A DNA stretch of 64,000 nucleotides from Natranaerovirga pectinivora (GTDB taxonomy: Bacteria; Bacillota; Clostridia; Lachnospirales; DSM-24629). The DNA lies in contig NZ_SMAL01000003.1 in the NCBI RefSeq assembly GCF_004342165.1, positions 248,001 to 312,000 of the forward strand. Reading direction: 5' to 3'. The translations under genes were made by a program, and so were the position numbers. Position 1 is the stretch's first letter. Each line of letters begins with the position of its first letter. Under the pieces are notes generated by a model. It made no database searches and was not told the DNA's origin. It saw only the letters and a program-made list of their open reading frames with translations. Below are positions 1 to 7,705 of the stretch, piece by piece.

Positions 1-249
1 CCAATTGTAGATGTAATATACCACGGGACTATTAACGAAGGGCTTTGGGCAAGTCGCTCTGAAGTTATTAGCTATTTACTCTCTGTAAACAACACTGCTA
101 CAAATGTGCATTTTAGCAAATTAACATATCAAGTTTGGAATAGAAACTTAAATTACAATCCAAACACTTCCAGCAGACGTCATGTTATGCAAGTCAAATG
201 GCCTAGCCTAACTAATGACTTACTATATATACAGCGTCATCGAAATTAA
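1..249 (+). CDS. Putative restriction endonuclease subunit, C-terminal 82 residues (partial)
   Basis: The reading frame is open from the left edge to a TAA at 247-249, so only the C-terminus is present. It contains a YHGT-x4-GLW segment, a TYQVWNR segment and a VKW segment. The next gene has matching YYGT-x4-GVW, TFQTWNR and LKW segments at residues 173-233, so the two are paralogues. The next gene starts 26 bases downstream on the same strand. Because it lies beside two cytosine methyltransferases I infer that it is one subunit of a type II restriction enzyme. The catalytic part is outside the window, so the function rests on its neighbours. Confidence 0.6.
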   Translation, partial: PIVDVIYHGTINEGLWASRSEVISYLLSVNNTATNVHFSKLTYQVWNRNLNYNPNTSSRRHVMQVKWPSLTNDLLYIQRHRN

Positions 250-275
250 ATAAACATCACGAAACGGAGGTAATC

Positions 276-1826
276 ATGGGTAATAATTTACACGGCAATA
301 CAAACGAAAAATCACTTTCTGCTTCACTTCATAATAAAAAGCACAAAGATCTCGCAAACTTAAATTTACGAACTTTTATTAAAGAGATCCACCCTACAGT
401 AACTGATGATACACTTATTCAGTGTCCATATAATGCAAGTATGAAAAAGCAGGATATTCAAATTCTGATAGCTAATAAAACTTACTTCATCAGTGTTAAA
501 ACTGGTTCTGGAAATAGTATTCACCAAGAGAAACTAGAGCCATTTATCAAGATACTTAAAGAAAGCTACTCCATATCTGATTCCCTAGCTAATGATATTC
601 GCTTCTTTGTGTGGGGAGATGGAACATATGATGGCAGTGGTTTAAAAGAGAATCGATTAAATGCAAGCAAAATAAAAAAATTATATCCAAATATCATTAA
701 CAACATTCAATCATTTTTTCACCAACATAAAAAAGAGTTATTAACTAGATTTCTCGTTACTGGTAGATTTAATGGACATATTGATTATATTTACTACGGA
801 ACACCTTTAAGTGGGGTTTGGTGTGCTACACAAGATGCACTTAATTTTCATAACGATTACTCTGCAAAATCTCGTGGTGGCATCAAGTTAGGTAACACTA
901 CATTTCAAACTTGGAATAGATGTATAGAAGGCCATAAAAAAGAAAACGAACGTGACACTATACAACTTAAATGGGGTGCAATTCAAACCGATATCTCTAA
1001 TATACGGAAAACCAATATAACTTTAAATATGGGGACTCAAGAAGGTGACTCAGGAGAATTTAATTTTTGTACAGAGTTAAATCGAAGTAAAAGCAATTCA
1101 AATCGATATTGGAAGTTTTTAATTGAGAATGTAAATTTACCCGAATCGCTTGATAATATCTATGCTGTAAAAGTATCTAACAACGTTTTTTCAAAATTAG
1201 CTAATATGAAAGTTCTTCCTAAAACAGACTTATATCTTGTACAAGCTGAACTGGATCCTCAATTTCTATTACTTAACAATCACATATTAGATGAGAATTT
1301 ACTTAACGATAAAACATTTAAAATTATCCCCGGTTCTGGAATTTCTATCAAACGACCAGACTCAACAAAGTACACTATACAGAAGCTATCTGTTAACTCG
1401 TTCAATACTCTATTTGGAAACACTTATTTAGCTGCAGGAGCTTCTTTATATTGTAACACTAAAGAAATCAACAAAAATGATGCAGTCATTTCAGCTTGGG
1501 GACTAACTTATGACGAGTTAATAAATAGCTTTCCAAATGTTAAAAAAATTGGCATCCTAAACTCTACAGCTTCTATTGAAGAAAAGGTAAGCATATGTAA
1601 AACACTAAAAACATATTGTAATGAACAAATAAAGAAACTGATACAAGATGATTCAAGTAAGTCTGATTTAATTTTTAAAGGAATGGGGAATTTTGAAGAA
1701 CCTTATGTAGCTCATTTTATATTCAAAAATCAAACTCTTCAATTTAATACTCCTACAAATTTTTCCGTAACTACTGGCTCTGGAAGAAGCAAAGGGAAAT
1801 ATACTATAGAGATAAAACCCAAATAG
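276..1826 (+). CDS. Putative type II restriction endonuclease subunit (516 aa)
   Basis: The start follows a strong GGAGG site six bases upstream. Residues 58-77 read KKQDIQI followed by FISVKTG, which fits a PD-(D/E)XK-like nuclease core with Asp60 and the Ser-Val-Lys at 73-75; this assignment is tentative. Residues 168-240 are clearly related to the tail of the preceding partial gene. The last 280 residues have no counterpart there and end with a TTGSGRSKG motif that echoes KTGSGNS at 75-81. The gene converges on two m5C methyltransferase genes across a shared terminator, the usual arrangement of a restriction-modification locus. The recognition site cannot be read from sequence. It could instead be a nicking or accessory DNA-binding subunit. 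Confidence 0.6.
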   Translation: MGNNLHGNTNEKSLSASLHNKKHKDLANLNLRTFIKEIHPTVTDDTLIQCPYNASMKKQDIQILIANKTYFISVKTGSGNSIHQEKLEPFIKILKESYSISDSLANDIRFFVWGDGTYDGSGLKENRLNASKIKKLYPNIINNIQSFFHQHKKELLTRFLVTGRFNGHIDYIYYGTPLSGVWCATQDALNFHNDYSAKSRGGIKLGNTTFQTWNRCIEGHKKENERDTIQLKWGAIQTDISNIRKTNITLNMGTQEGDSGEFNFCTELNRSKSNSNRYWKFLIENVNLPESLDNIYAVKVSNNVFSKLANMKVLPKTDLYLVQAELDPQFLLLNNHILDENLLNDKTFKIIPGSGISIKRPDSTKYTIQKLSVNSFNTLFGNTYLAAGASLYCNTKEINKNDAVISAWGLTYDELINSFPNVKKIGILNSTASIEEKVSICKTLKTYCNEQIKKLIQDDSSKSDLIFKGMGNFEEPYVAHFIFKNQTLQFNTPTNFSVTTGSGRSKGKYTIEIKPK

Positions 1827-1829
1827 TCC

Positions 1830-1865
1830 AAAAGACCCCATTCTATACATAACGGGGTCTTTTTT
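1830..1865. terminator. Bidirectional rho-independent terminator between nuclease and methyltransferase genes
   Basis: A perfect 10-base inverted repeat (AAAAGACCCC at 1830-1839, GGGGTCTTTT at 1854-1863) with a 14-base loop carries A-rich and T-rich flanks, so it can stop transcripts arriving from both sides. It separates the rightward nuclease genes from the leftward methyltransferase operon. Confidence 0.85.
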
Positions 1866-2847
1866 ATAACAAAACTCTTACAATTTCTTTTGCAATTTCT
1901 TCAATTACAGACACAACTACACTATTTCCAATTTGTTTATATGAGTGTGATGAATTTTCTTTTATTTGATAAGTATCTGGGAATCCCATGATTTTCAAAC
2001 ACTCTCTTTCAGTTAATTTTCTCATTTGTTTTATATAGACAGGAACATTGTTTCCACCTGTCCCCATCTTTGCTGTAAGGCAAGGAGAAATACCATCACT
2101 ACGAAAGTTGCATCTTGAAGCTCTTATTTCATTTGCTAAAATGATATTACCTTGACTTGCATTATATCTTTTACTCACTAAATATTCTGCAAGAAAATTA
2201 TTGATATTAAATTGAGCAATTTCAGTAATATTATATCTTTCATCTTCAATGTCTTTTACAATATCATTTATTGTAAAAGTAAGTTTACGCTCCTTTGGAA
2301 ATTGATAGAACTTACTATATATTGCATTTTTTTGTTCTTGAAAGCCAATTTTCAAGTCCTCTCTAAATCCAACACAATACCATCTATTTCTGTTTTGTGG
2401 CACTCCGTAATTATAAGCATTCATTAATTTCCACTTAGAATTATATCCAAGTTCATGTAGTCTGCTTTCTATTACTTCAAGTGTTTTTCCATTATCATGA
2501 CTAACTAATCCTGCTACATTTTCTAAGAAAAAAGCTTTAGGTCTTCTTTCTTTAATAATTTTTTCAATCTCAAAAAACAACGTCCCTCTTGTATCCTCAA
2601 ATCCTTTTCTCAATCCTCCTATAGAAAAAGGCTGACATGGAAATCCTCCAGCAATTATATCAAATTCAGGTATTTCATCTAGTGGTATCTTTGTTATATC
2701 CCCTTTAGGAGTCTCTCCAAAATTTATAGCGTATGTTTCTGCAGCATATTTATCTATTTCTGAACTCATAACACATTTAATACCATTATTTTCAAAAGCA
2801 ATTCTGATACCACCAATTCCTGCAAATAAATCGATCATTTTAAGCAT
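1864..2847 (-). CDS. DNA (cytosine-5-)-methyltransferase, second of two
   Basis: This is a complete m5C DNA methyltransferase that transfers the methyl of S-adenosylmethionine to cytosine. Motif I FAGIGG is at residues 8-13, motif IV GGFPCQPFS holds catalytic Cys71, the ENV motif VI is at 109-111, QNRNRW is near 151, and the GNSV motif X is near the C-terminus. The variable target-recognition region lies between about residues 180 and 270. Its start overlaps the end of the upstream methyltransferase gene by 13 bases, so the two are translated together. The two enzymes differ strongly outside the motifs, suggesting that each methylates one strand of an asymmetric site or that they recognise different sites. 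Protection of host DNA against the adjacent nuclease is inferred. Confidence 0.93.
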   Translation of the reverse strand: MLKMIDLFAGIGGIRIAFENNGIKCVMSSEIDKYAAETYAINFGETPKGDITKIPLDEIPEFDIIAGGFPCQPFSIGGLRKGFEDTRGTLFFEIEKIIKERRPKAFFLENVAGLVSHDNGKTLEVIESRLHELGYNSKWKLMNAYNYGVPQNRNRWYCVGFREDLKIGFQEQKNAIYSKFYQFPKERKLTFTINDIVKDIEDERYNITEIAQFNINNFLAEYLVSKRYNASQGNIILANEIRASRCNFRSDGISPCLTAKMGTGGNNVPVYIKQMRKLTERECLKIMGFPDTYQIKENSSHSYKQIGNSVVVSVIEEIAKEIVRVLL

Positions 2848-3887
2848 TTATAATCCCTCAACATTTCTAACACTGCATCAGCTATTGATTTCCCTAATAT
2901 AGGGGGTACTGCATTTGCCAATTGCTGATGCTGATCATATTTTGTCCCTGTTAATTCAAAGTCATCATTAAATGATTGAATTCTTGCAACTTCCCTAACA
3001 GTTGGAGTTCTATCATAAATAGGGTGAATAATCATAGATTTCGATACGTGTTTTATTGTAATTGATGGTTCATCCATCTTTAATCTTCTATAATTATTGC
3101 TATGCTTTCCCCCACCTTGTCCTAGTCCTATAGGGATATCCTGCCAATTTCCTCCTTGTGGAACACTGTGCATTCTTTTAACTATTAGAGGCGCGTGTTT
3201 TATAGGCTCATGATTAAGTATGGCTTTACGTCCCGCCATTAATGTTTGATATTCATTTTTAGGTTCTAGATAATCACTTCCATCCTTTGGGATATTTCCT
3301 AGCGCATCTCCAACTGTTATAACTGGCTTTTTACCATTACCATATTGTGGTTGTGGAAATTTAACATTATCTACTAATGATGCTATAAATATAACCCTTT
3401 TTCTATTTTGAGGAATACCGTATTCCGAAGCCGTAAGCACATTTACGTCAACATAGTATCCTAGTTCTTTCAATTCAGATACAATTACATCTTTTACATT
3501 CTCACCTGATGGTATTGTCATAGATAATAGACCCAATACATTTTCTATAACGACTACTTTAGGTTTCACTATTTCAACAATTCTAATTACCTCTTTAAAT
3601 AAATTATTTCTTTCATCTAGGACATCTCTTCTTCCAGCCATTGAAAACCCTTGACAAGGAGGTCCAGCAATAACAACATCCGTTTTTCCTATGTATTTTT
3701 CAAAAAACTTCTCATCTAGTTCTCTAATATCACCTTGTTTTACTTCAGTTGATGGATGATTCTTCTTAAAAGTATTTAAAGCCACATCCCAAAAGTCAAC
3801 GCCTAACATAGTCTTAAATCTATTTGTCATTTCAAATCCATATGAAAATCCACCAATACCACAAAACAAATCAATAATTTTATACAT
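2835..3887 (-). CDS. DNA (cytosine-5-)-methyltransferase, first of two
   Basis: This m5C methyltransferase has motif I FCGIGG at residues 8-13, the catalytic loop GPPCQGFS with Cys78, ENV at 115-117, QNRKRV near 160 and a final QLANAVPP segment that corresponds to motif X (usually GNAV). At 350 residues it has normal length for a single-domain enzyme. It is the middle gene of a three-gene leftward operon that begins with the 77-residue protein 19 bases upstream and ends with the second methyltransferase, with which it overlaps. Together they would modify the sites cut by the convergent nuclease genes; that pairing is inferred from position. Confidence 0.93.
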   Translation of the reverse strand: MYKIIDLFCGIGGFSYGFEMTNRFKTMLGVDFWDVALNTFKKNHPSTEVKQGDIRELDEKFFEKYIGKTDVVIAGPPCQGFSMAGRRDVLDERNNLFKEVIRIVEIVKPKVVVIENVLGLLSMTIPSGENVKDVIVSELKELGYYVDVNVLTASEYGIPQNRKRVIFIASLVDNVKFPQPQYGNGKKPVITVGDALGNIPKDGSDYLEPKNEYQTLMAGRKAILNHEPIKHAPLIVKRMHSVPQGGNWQDIPIGLGQGGGKHSNNYRRLKMDEPSITIKHVSKSMIIHPIYDRTPTVREVARIQSFNDDFELTGTKYDQHQQLANAVPPILGKSIADAVLEMLRDYKCLK

Positions 3888-3906
3888 CTTTCAACCTCTT
3901 TCCAGC

Positions 3907-4140
3907 TCACTTTGTTATTATTTTCTCTATAACTTCTAATCTTTTTTTCCCACATTGCTGTTGTAGAATTTTGGTGAACTGATCAAACTTCAAAATTTTC
4001 CCCCTATTATTCATATATATATTGCTTATATTTTGAATTAGTAAATCCTCGTCTAACTCATTTCTCCAATACATATCAACTAGGTTATTTAACGTATCAG
4101 CTAATTCTCGTTGATTCCTATAAAATGATTTAGCTATCAT
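3907..4140 (-). CDS. Small conserved protein leading the methyltransferase operon (TIGR04540-like)
   Basis: A 77-residue, mostly helical protein starting with MIAKSFYRNQRELADTL. It resembles, from memory, the TIGR04540 family of short clostridial proteins of unknown function that are often found with restriction-modification genes; I could not verify this. There is no obvious helix-turn-helix, zinc site or membrane segment. A GAAGGTG ribosome site precedes the ATG and a very good promoter lies 60 bases upstream, making it the first gene of the methyltransferase operon. A role in control or assembly of the system is possible but is only a guess. Confidence 0.7.
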   Translation of the reverse strand: MIAKSFYRNQRELADTLNNLVDMYWRNELDEDLLIQNISNIYMNNRGKILKFDQFTKILQQQCGKKRLEVIEKIITK

Positions 4141-4199
4141 CTATACACCTTCTCTCTTATATCAATACCATACCATTTTATTACTATTTCTATACCAAA

Positions 4200-4228
4200 A
4201 TTATACTATTATGCTTTCTCAATGTCAA
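4200..4228 (-). promoter_or_regulatory. Sigma-A promoter of the methyltransferase operon
   Basis: On the minus strand TTGACA (4223-4228) and TATAAT (4200-4205) are both consensus and are separated by exactly 17 bases. Transcription would begin near 4193, giving a leader of about 50 bases that holds two GGTAT-containing repeats. This is one of the strongest promoters in the window. Confidence 0.85.
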
Positions 4229-4481
4229 ATTAAAATACACAAAACCTTAACCTAAGAACTACACTAATTTTTTTTATTTTTTTTGCTGTTTCATCTCCAT
4301 ACTAATTTTGATATACGTGTTTAGACATCAATGGATAGGCTTTTACCAAACAACCCTTTAAGTTATACAAAGAATTCTATAATCTTCATAAAATCTACCC
4401 CATTACACTCACAACCAACTTGATATATCTTGTTAATTTTGAATGATACTTGCATTTTTTTGCTCATTGTCATTTATATGA
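4229..4481. other. Intergenic stretch without visible genes
   Basis: This AT-rich part of the 416-base gap between the divergent restriction-modification operon and the alcohol dehydrogenase gene has no convincing open frame, RNA gene or terminator. The promoters of both flanking genes sit at its two ends. Confidence 0.6.
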
Positions 4482-4510
4482 TTGAATAGCACTTTTTTTA
4501 GTATTATACT
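4482..4510 (+). promoter_or_regulatory. Probable promoter of the alcohol dehydrogenase gene
   Basis: TTGAAT (4482-4487) and TATACT (4505-4510) are spaced by 17 bases. Transcription would start near 4517, about 40 bases before the ATG at 4557. Confidence 0.65.
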
Positions 4511-4556
4511 ATTCCAAAGAATACAAAATAATTGAACAATATAAACGGAGGTAATT

Positions 4557-5726
4557 ATGGATAATTTTATTTTTCAAAACCCTACAAAAATAATATTTGG
4601 TAAAAATACAGAAAGCTCAGTTGGTAAAGAAGTTAGTTCATACAGCAAAAAGATTCTACTTCATTATGGTGGCGGTAGCATTAAAAAATCAGGTCTTTAT
4701 GATAAAGTGGTTGCTTCTTTAAAAGAAGCAAATATAGAGTTTATTGAATTACCAGGGGTTAAGCCTAATCCAAGACTTAGTTTGGTTAGAGAAGGGATTC
4801 AGATCTGTAGAGACAATGGTATTGACTTTGTCTTAGCCGTTGGTGGTGGAAGTGTTATAGACTCTGCAAAAGCCATTGCAATAGGTGTGCCTTATAATGG
4901 GGATGTATGGGACTTTTACACAGATAAAGCCGATGCCACTGAGGCATTGCCTGTTGGGACTATTTTAACCATTCCAGCAGCAGGTAGTGAATCTAGTACA
5001 GGTTCTGTTATTACCAATGAAGATGGATGGTATAAAAAACCTTATAATTCTGCTCTTATCTATCCAAAGTTTTCAATCCTTAATCCTGAATTGGCCTATA
5101 CCCTACCTAGATATCAAATATCATGTGGTGCAGCAGATATCCTTGCGCATTTAATGGAAAGGTATTTTACCAATTCAAAAAATGTTGAGTTTACTGATCG
5201 TCTAATTGAATCTACTATGAAAACCATCATTAATAATGTACCAAAGGTTCTTAAAAACCAAGAAGATTATGATGCTTGGGCTGAAGTGATGTGGGCTGGT
5301 GCCATTGCTCATAATAATTTACTTAACACTGGAAGAGTTGGTGACTGGGGCTCTCACAATATAGAACATGAATTAAGTGGTATTTATGATGTTGCCCATG
5401 GTGCTGGGTTAGCTGTGGTCTTCCCTGCTTGGATGAAATATTTATACAAACATGATATGAATCGTTTTGTACAATTTGCTGTGAGAGTTTGGAATGTGGA
5501 GCAAGAATTTTTCTCTCCTGAAGAAACGGCTTTACAAGGGATAAAAAAATTAGAAGAGTTTTTTGTATCTATTGATATGCCTATTACCTTAAAAGGTCTT
5601 GGCATTGAAGATGATCGTTATGAAGAAATGGCTAATAAAGCCACTGATAATGATGCATCGCCTTTAGGTAATTTTGTTAAATTAAATAGCAAAGATATTG
5701 TTAATATTTTAAAATTAGCACAATAA
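4557..5726 (+). CDS. Iron-containing alcohol dehydrogenase (butanol dehydrogenase/YqhD type)
   Basis: A group III, metal-dependent alcohol dehydrogenase that interconverts aldehydes and alcohols with NAD(P)H, typically at the end of fermentation. The GGGS nucleotide-binding motif is at residues 96-99. The metal ligands are all present: Asp194, His198, His267 and His281, at the same positions as in the E. coli enzyme YqhD. The length of 389 residues is normal. A GGAGG site lies seven bases before the ATG, and a matching promoter is just upstream. The gene is alone in its transcription unit. Substrate preference (butanal, other aldehydes, methylglyoxal) and NADH versus NADPH use cannot be decided from the sequence. 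Confidence 0.92.
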   Translation: MDNFIFQNPTKIIFGKNTESSVGKEVSSYSKKILLHYGGGSIKKSGLYDKVVASLKEANIEFIELPGVKPNPRLSLVREGIQICRDNGIDFVLAVGGGSVIDSAKAIAIGVPYNGDVWDFYTDKADATEALPVGTILTIPAAGSESSTGSVITNEDGWYKKPYNSALIYPKFSILNPELAYTLPRYQISCGAADILAHLMERYFTNSKNVEFTDRLIESTMKTIINNVPKVLKNQEDYDAWAEVMWAGAIAHNNLLNTGRVGDWGSHNIEHELSGIYDVAHGAGLAVVFPAWMKYLYKHDMNRFVQFAVRVWNVEQEFFSPEETALQGIKKLEEFFVSIDMPITLKGLGIEDDRYEEMANKATDNDASPLGNFVKLNSKDIVNILKLAQ

Positions 5727-5824
5727 TATATATATCTCCATTGAGTATTGATCAATGAGATGGATGGTTTAGCGCGTTGAATTTTTAACTTGATAAAACT
5801 TTACTAAATGTTAGTATTGTAATT

Positions 5825-5852
5825 TTGATCGTATCTTGTTAAAATAGATACT
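5825..5852 (+). promoter_or_regulatory. Possible promoter of the DAHP synthase gene
   Basis: TTGATC (5825-5830) and GATACT (5847-5852) are separated by 16 bases, about 100 bases before the start codon. The match is only fair. Confidence 0.4.
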
Positions 5853-5947
5853 ACACAGAAATTACATTTTCAGCGATACTTATGTTTCTTGGGATGCAAG
5901 AGTCATAAGTTGCGTTAGAATAGATGATACAGAATGGAGGAAATAAG

Positions 5948-6976
5948 ATGTCTTTTCAATATATACAACAATTACCAGAACCTTATGTAATAAAAAACAA
6001 TATTCCAGTTCCAGCTGAATTACAAAAACTCAAAATACAAAGAGATGAGGAAATCAGAAAAGTATTTACAGGGGAAAGTGATAAATTTATTTTAATCATT
6101 GGTCCTTGCTCTTCTGATAATGAAGATTCTGTTTGTGATTACATTAGTAAGTTAAGTGCCATTCAAGAAAAAGTGAGCGATAAAATTCTAATGATTCCTA
6201 GAGTTTATACCAACAAACCAAGAACGACTGGTGAAGGGTATAAAGGAATGGTTCATCAACCAGATCCAAGTGGAAAGTCTAATATGTTAGAAGGTATCAA
6301 AGCCATCAGAAATATGCATATTAGAGCAGGTATGGAATCAGGCTTAACAACTGCTGATGAGATGCTTTACCCTGAAAACTATGCTTACTTAGATGATCTT
6401 TTAAGTTATGTTGCTGTAGGTGCAAGATCTGTTGAAAATCAACAACACCGTTTAACAGCTAGTGGTATTGATATTCCTGTAGGTATGAAAAACCCTACAA
6501 GTGGTGATGTGAATGTAATGTTTAATTCTATTAAAGCAGCTCAAATTGATCATACTTATATTTATCGTGGTCATGAAGTTGAAACAAGCGGTAATCCTTT
6601 AGCACATGCTATTTTAAGAGGTGCAGTAGATCATTATGGCAGAAGTCTTCCTAATTACCATTTTGAAGATCTTAAATATGTTATTGATTTATATGCAAAA
6701 ATGAACTTACACAATCCAGCTATTATTATTGATACAAATCATGCTAATTCTAATAAGCAATATCAAGAACAACCAAGAATTGCTTTAGAAGTCGTTCGTA
6801 ATAGAAACTATGACTCAACCTTTAAAAAAGCAATTAAAGGTCTAATGATTGAAAGTTACCTTGTAGGCGGTAGACAAGAGGTCAATGAAGGTGTTTATGG
6901 TAAATCTATTACAGACCCTTGTATTGGATGGGATGTAACAGAAAAAATGATTTATGATATTGCAGATAAACTATAA
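5948..6976 (+). CDS. aroF: 3-deoxy-7-phosphoheptulonate (DAHP) synthase, class I AroG/AroF type
   Basis: This enzyme joins phosphoenolpyruvate and erythrose 4-phosphate, the first step of the shikimate pathway to aromatic amino acids. The IGPCSSDN motif carries the metal-binding cysteine, and the GARSVENQQHR and GMKNPTSGD segments are characteristic of the E. coli AroF/AroG/AroH branch of about 350 residues. An ATG at 5924 is in frame, but the GGAGG ribosome site at 5936-5940 lies downstream of it and points to the ATG at 5948, giving 342 residues. The gene stands alone, far from other aro genes. No separate ACT or chorismate mutase domain is present. Confidence 0.92.
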   Translation: MSFQYIQQLPEPYVIKNNIPVPAELQKLKIQRDEEIRKVFTGESDKFILIIGPCSSDNEDSVCDYISKLSAIQEKVSDKILMIPRVYTNKPRTTGEGYKGMVHQPDPSGKSNMLEGIKAIRNMHIRAGMESGLTTADEMLYPENYAYLDDLLSYVAVGARSVENQQHRLTASGIDIPVGMKNPTSGDVNVMFNSIKAAQIDHTYIYRGHEVETSGNPLAHAILRGAVDHYGRSLPNYHFEDLKYVIDLYAKMNLHNPAIIIDTNHANSNKQYQEQPRIALEVVRNRNYDSTFKKAIKGLMIESYLVGGRQEVNEGVYGKSITDPCIGWDVTEKMIYDIADKL

Positions 6977-6992
6977 AAAATAATCAATTAAT

Positions 6993-7031
6993 AAACGCCC
7001 TTATTAAAATAATTTTAATAGGGCGTTTTTA
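6993..7031. terminator. Bidirectional terminator between aroF and tpx
   Basis: AACGCCC and GGGCGTT flank an AT-rich inner stem (ATTAAAAT with ATTTTAAT), followed by a T-run on the plus strand and preceded by an A-run. It can serve both convergent genes. Confidence 0.8.
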
Positions 7032-7043
7032 TGTTATTAGTTC

Positions 7044-7562
7044 TTAAGATAATTGTTGTACAACCTTTAAAGCAGCATCATAGTCTGGGTGATTTGTCAC
7101 TTCTGATACATACTCTACAAATTTTAATGTTCTCTCTTTATCAATAACTAGAATACCTCTTGCTAATAAACGAAACTCTTCTATTACAAATCCATACTTA
7201 CTTCCAAAGTCTAACTCTTTATGATCCGATACCACAATACTGTTTTCAATGCCTTGTGCCCCACAGAATCTACTTTGAGCAAAAGGTAAATCCACACTAA
7301 TGGTTATAATAACAACATCATTTGATAAGTTAGAAGCCTCTTGATTAAATCTTACAGTTTGTTGTTCACAAACCCCTGTATCCACCGATGGCACAACACT
7401 TATTATCACATTTTTACCTTCTGTTTCTTTATAAAAATCAAATACACTTAAGTCATTTTTTACCGCAGTAAAATTCTCTGCTTTCTGTCCTACATTCACT
7501 TCTTCACCTAGTAACATAACTGGGTTTCCACCAAATTTTACAATACCATTCTTTTTCATCAT
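7044..7562 (-). CDS. tpx: Thiol peroxidase (atypical 2-Cys peroxiredoxin)
   Basis: Tpx reduces hydrogen peroxide and alkyl peroxides with thioredoxin as electron donor in the cytoplasm. The peroxidatic cysteine is Cys65 in DTGVCEQQTVRF and the resolving cysteine is Cys100 in SRFCGAQG, the spacing of the Tpx subfamily. A GTG at 7577 is in frame but is itself part of the ribosome site; the ATG at 7562, eight bases after GGAGG, is the better start and gives 172 residues. The gene is monocistronic and convergent with aroF. Confidence 0.94.
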   Translation of the reverse strand: MMKKNGIVKFGGNPVMLLGEEVNVGQKAENFTAVKNDLSVFDFYKETEGKNVIISVVPSVDTGVCEQQTVRFNQEASNLSNDVVIITISVDLPFAQSRFCGAQGIENSIVVSDHKELDFGSKYGFVIEEFRLLARGILVIDKERTLKFVEYVSEVTNHPDYDAALKVVQQLS

Positions 7563-7705
7563 AATTATTTCCTCCACGCTAATTAAAATTTTTTTAATAA
7601 GTAAAATTTATTCATTTAAACTATTCTAGAGTATTTTCTACAATTTTATAAAAAATAAACCCTATATCAAAAAGTATGTGGGCATTATCTTCAAATATGT
7701 CTTTG

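Noticed and set aside
5727-5765. Short CATTGA/TCAATG inverted repeat after the alcohol dehydrogenase gene
   Set aside because: The stem is weak and no T-run follows, so it is not supported as a terminator.
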